A stretch of 64,000 bases of DNA, taken from the NCBI GenBank assembly GCA_029168955.1, contig JAPDOI010000708.1:124001-188000 (forward strand). Direction: 5' to 3'. The notes below the pieces were generated by a model. It ran no database searches, was not told the DNA's origin, and worked only from the letters and a program-made list of their open reading frames with translations. Positions 61,816-64,000 of this stretch are shown here, in pieces. The DNA comes from Aplectana chamaeleonis (Eukaryota > Nematoda > Chromadorea > Rhabditida > Cosmocercidae). A program made the translations under genes and the position numbers. The stretch's first letter is position 1, and every line of letters starts with the position of its first letter.

Positions 61816-62015
61816 ATGGCCAATTAGAGGGTGGTGGCCATCGTGTATCAACACCCCGAAGAGGCGGGAGAAACGGGGGAGGAGCGAGCTTCCTGATTGG
61901 ACGAACACGGGCTAGCCCTGCGTTGCATCCAATCAGGAACCTCGCTCCTCCCCCCAATTTCTCCCGCCTCCTTAGGGGTGTTGATACACGATGGCCACAA
62001 CTCCCAATTAGATGG
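61816..62015. repeat. Long hairpin, about 85-bp arms, inside the CCGCGG element
   Basis: GGCCAATTAGAGGGTGGTGG, CATCGTGTATCAACACCCC and GAGGCGGGAGAAACGGGGG on the left are mirrored on the right with a few mismatches. The 25-base loop centres on GGGCTAGCCC, itself palindromic. Confidence 0.85.
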
Positions 62016-62955
62016 AAACAGAGTCAGTTCGCCCACCTCAATCGGCTCATTGGCCGTGAGACAGATTTCGGCATTGAAGCACGCTTTTCGTGCTAGCTTT
62101 CTTATCTCCTCAGAAAGCATCAGTATCACAATTTCGCAGGATTGCTCTACCGTACAAGCTATTTTCAGAGGTAGAACAGCTTATTGTCTTGTAGAACTGG
62201 TGCATTCGAAGACTTGTTCAGTTTACAGCATATTGCAATGTATGCCCATGGTATCATAAATAACTGAAATATGAGCTCTCGATTTCGAGAATTTGCAGCT
62301 CATGATCATACATTAGTCATTTGTTACATAATCATTTGTTCATAATCATAATTATATATGACCGATGTCTAAAAGATTGCAATAAAATATAGTATTTTCA
62401 CAATACTTCTTCAGCGATACATGTTACAGTTGTACAGCTAAACTGTATCGAAACCAGTTATGCATGTTAATCGAGCTGTTCTACTCTTGAAATTAGCTCT
62501 TACGATGGAGAAATCCTGCAAAATTGTGATATTGAGGCTTTCTGAGGAGTACGGAATGCTAGCGCAAAAAGCGTACTCCAATGCCAAAATCTGTCCCACG
62601 GCCAATGAGTCGATTGGGGTGGGCTGGATGACATTATTCAAAAGGACGGTCCGCGGCGGCTGCCAGGACGATCCGCGGCGCCTGCAGGACGATCCGCGGC
62701 GCTGGCAAGATGGTCCGCGGCGCATTGCCGGCGCATCCGCGGCTTCGGTGAAGGATCGTCCGGTCGTCGGCCGCGGACGATCCTGCAAAAGCGCCGCGGA
62801 TCGTCCTTGGACTTCTCTGAGTACTCCTGCTCTACTGGAGATCGTGAGATTTGCAGTCGATGGGTTCAACATGAAAAAGCCTCTCAAAAACCACTTCGAG
62901 GCAGCAGAAGAGGAAGAAGAGGAACAGTACACAAACGCTAAGCCTTTTTTCACAA

Positions 62956-63058
62956 TCACTCAGATTTGAAATCGAAAACTATTCGTTGTTCGGCTTCGGT
63001 TTCAAAAATTTCGACAGATACCTGCTGCAAAGACCGCTTCTCGTAACTGTAACCGAGC
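62956..63058 (-). CDS. Unknown host protein, last exon
   Basis: Begins after TGCAGTTTTTTAG. One base completes an Arg codon started in the upstream exon, then it reads LGYSYEKRSLQQVSVEIFET and EAEQRIVFDFKSE to a TGA at 62958-62956. An alternative donor (CAGCAG before GTATCT, at about 63022) could continue the gene elsewhere. The end lies 14 bases from the A6 fragment. No domain is recognised. Confidence 0.5.
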
Positions 63059-63448
63059 CTAAAAAACTGCACTACCTGGATCAGCTTAGAGAAGAACAAC
63101 AACATACAACACCACATAGACCTTGAGGTTCCTTTTTTTGTGGAGAGCTCGTGTGAAAGCCCGCCAAACGAAAACACCTCTGTTGAAAACGATGCGCACC
63201 CGTTCAGTAAAAAAAATTACAGTCAAAATCGGTGTCTCCTTCGCTCAAAAAGGATGACAGTGTTTCTGAGTAAACGCAGAAGCTTCTAAAAGCTGTTAAC
63301 TATCAAACATATTCTGTTATTGCATGGTAACCGTAGATGACTTTTTAGCAGGTAGCACACCCCACACACTTTTTTCAGATCAAGCACCGGAAAGAAAACA
63401 GACATCCGTGTACAGACCAAAGAAGAATAAAGGAAGCGCAAACATACC

Positions 63449-63641
63449 GTATCCATGGGTTCGACAGCTCGAGACTTTGGTGGTCTGCGAACCTGGCTCT
63501 CGCTGGTGGCAGCAGGTTGCTGTTGTTGTTCTGGTTGTTGCTGTCCAACATGGAGTGTAACACGGTTTGTAATATATCGATCACTACCGAAATTGGCGTA
63601 AGCAAAGGCTACTACCCGGTCGAAACGCGCGACTTGCTGGT
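63449..63641 (-). CDS. Unknown host protein, penultimate exon
   Basis: 193 bases from the acceptor AAAATTTTCAG to the donor GTATGT. In the phase after two bases it reads QQVARFDRVVAFAYANFGSD and RYITNRVTLHVG, then a Gln-rich stretch (QQQPEQQQQPAATSESQVRR) and PQSLELSNPWI, ending with CG that the next exon completes. The 390-base intron keeps the phase. Earlier exons should lie beyond 63650; none was seen to the window edge. I do not recognise the family. Confidence 0.55.
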
Positions 63642-64000
63642 CTGAAAATTTTACATTTGCATACTAAGGCTCCGTCCATACGTGGCGAGAGCGTGCGATT
63701 ACGCAAAATCGATGGTCATCGTGGGTATACGATTCGCTAGCCGCTCGCAGGCGCTCCTCGCGCGCCCTCGCGCGCTTACGCCAGCACCACGAAGCAAGCA
63801 GCAAGTTTCAAGCTTACTGCTCTATCACTTAAGGCAGGTGACATTAAACCTGTATCAAAACCACTGCCCTTGGTTCTCATAATCCCACCACGGAAGTCGA
63901 AAACCGTGGTAAATCACCAGCTGTTGCGCCAACTCGTGCGACTGATCACCCGATCAAACGTTTCCAATCGAATCAACACGAGGTAGGGGGTGTTTGCCTG

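Larger units (their letters stand above)
60674..62821. mobile_element. 2.15-kb CCGCGG-rich DNA element with TA duplication
   Basis: Its ends are inverted, CTCAGAGAA and TTCTCTGAG, flanked by TA (60672-60673, 62822-62823). Each end carries clustered GRTCCGCGGCG words: about five within 60690-60800 and about seven within 62645-62800. Inside are a large hairpin (61816-62015), a second inverted pair (62031-62193 and 62466-62624) and a short exon-like segment (61023-61063). No transposase is recognised, so it is presumably non-autonomous. A half copy lies at 14102-14693. Confidence 0.85.
60434..62942 (+). pseudogene. A6: A-type retrotransposon fragment split by a 2.1-kb element
   Basis: The first part (60434-60673) reads IAEIINTSFQTCTLPQAWKT, NVIPLPKP, PISLLSPVARFAGKLI and HQHVFRKLHSTT. 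The second part (62822-62942) continues in frame, PALLEIVRFAVDGFNMKKPL, then jumps by deletion to the element's 3' end (KNHFEAAEEEEEE). It is closest to A4. The splice of A6 across the inserted element is exact when the duplicated TA is counted once. Confidence 0.85.

Overview
The window is eukaryotic and looks like a transposon-packed stretch of an invertebrate genome, most likely a nematode. The evidence is small introns with TTTTCAG-type acceptors (79, ~290 and ~390 bp), start codons lying directly against a splice acceptor (as in spliced-leader trans-splicing), and short dispersed exons. There is no bacterial gene organisation, no rRNA or tRNA gene that I could recognise, and no CRISPR. 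Species cannot be told from the sequence.

One host gene is recognised with confidence: a DDX27/Drs1-type DEAD-box RNA helicase on the minus strand. Five exons at 36006-35729, 24088-23949, 23657-23527, 16580-16353 and 16273-16222 splice in perfect phase from an acidic N-terminus through the Q motif, Walker A and PTRELA motifs. The rest of the helicase core is not seen in the left 16 kb, so it lies outside the window or is lost. Introns 1 (11.6 kb) and 3 (6.9 kb) are filled with nested mobile elements. A second minus-strand gene of unknown identity ends near 62956 (two exons). Three weaker exon candidates lie at 45833-45912, 48404-48487 and about 58561-58667, and one possible spliced reading frame lies at 1668-2083 on the plus strand.

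Most of the rest is mobile DNA. Two related APE-type non-LTR retrotransposon families (called A and B here) carry one long ORF: a 2A-like motif, a C4HC3 (PHD-like) finger, an endonuclease, an RT with YADD and a C-terminal zinc knuckle, ending in (GAA)n-like tails. A third, CR1-like group (C) has a separate ORF1 and ORF2 and variable short tandem tails after AATAAA. They are nested and datable: A2 (37416-45482) contains C5 and C7; B1 (about 30604-34990) contains C3; A1 (18531-22327) is an inverted 'twin-primed' copy. Target-site duplications can be read for most of these.

Non-autonomous DNA elements are everywhere: TTAA-flanked MITEs, MULE-like MITEs with 10-12 bp duplications, TA-flanked elements including a 2.15 kb CCGCGG-rich element (60674-62821) that splits a retrotransposon cleanly in frame, and a fold-back element built of 144-bp repeats (about 12320-13772). 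A degenerate hAT-like transposase remnant occupies about 53.7-56.9 kb. Region by region: 1-4.8 kb mostly anonymous; 4.8-7.1 kb C1; 7.1-16 kb satellites, MITEs and the fold-back; 16.2-36 kb the helicase with its transposon-filled introns; 36-45.7 kb C4 and the A2/C5/C7 nest; 46-49 kb MITEs and a candidate 3' exon; 49.2-52.2 kb B2; 53.7-56.9 kb hAT remnant; 57-62.9 kb repeats and the CCGCGG element; 62.9-64 kb the unknown gene.
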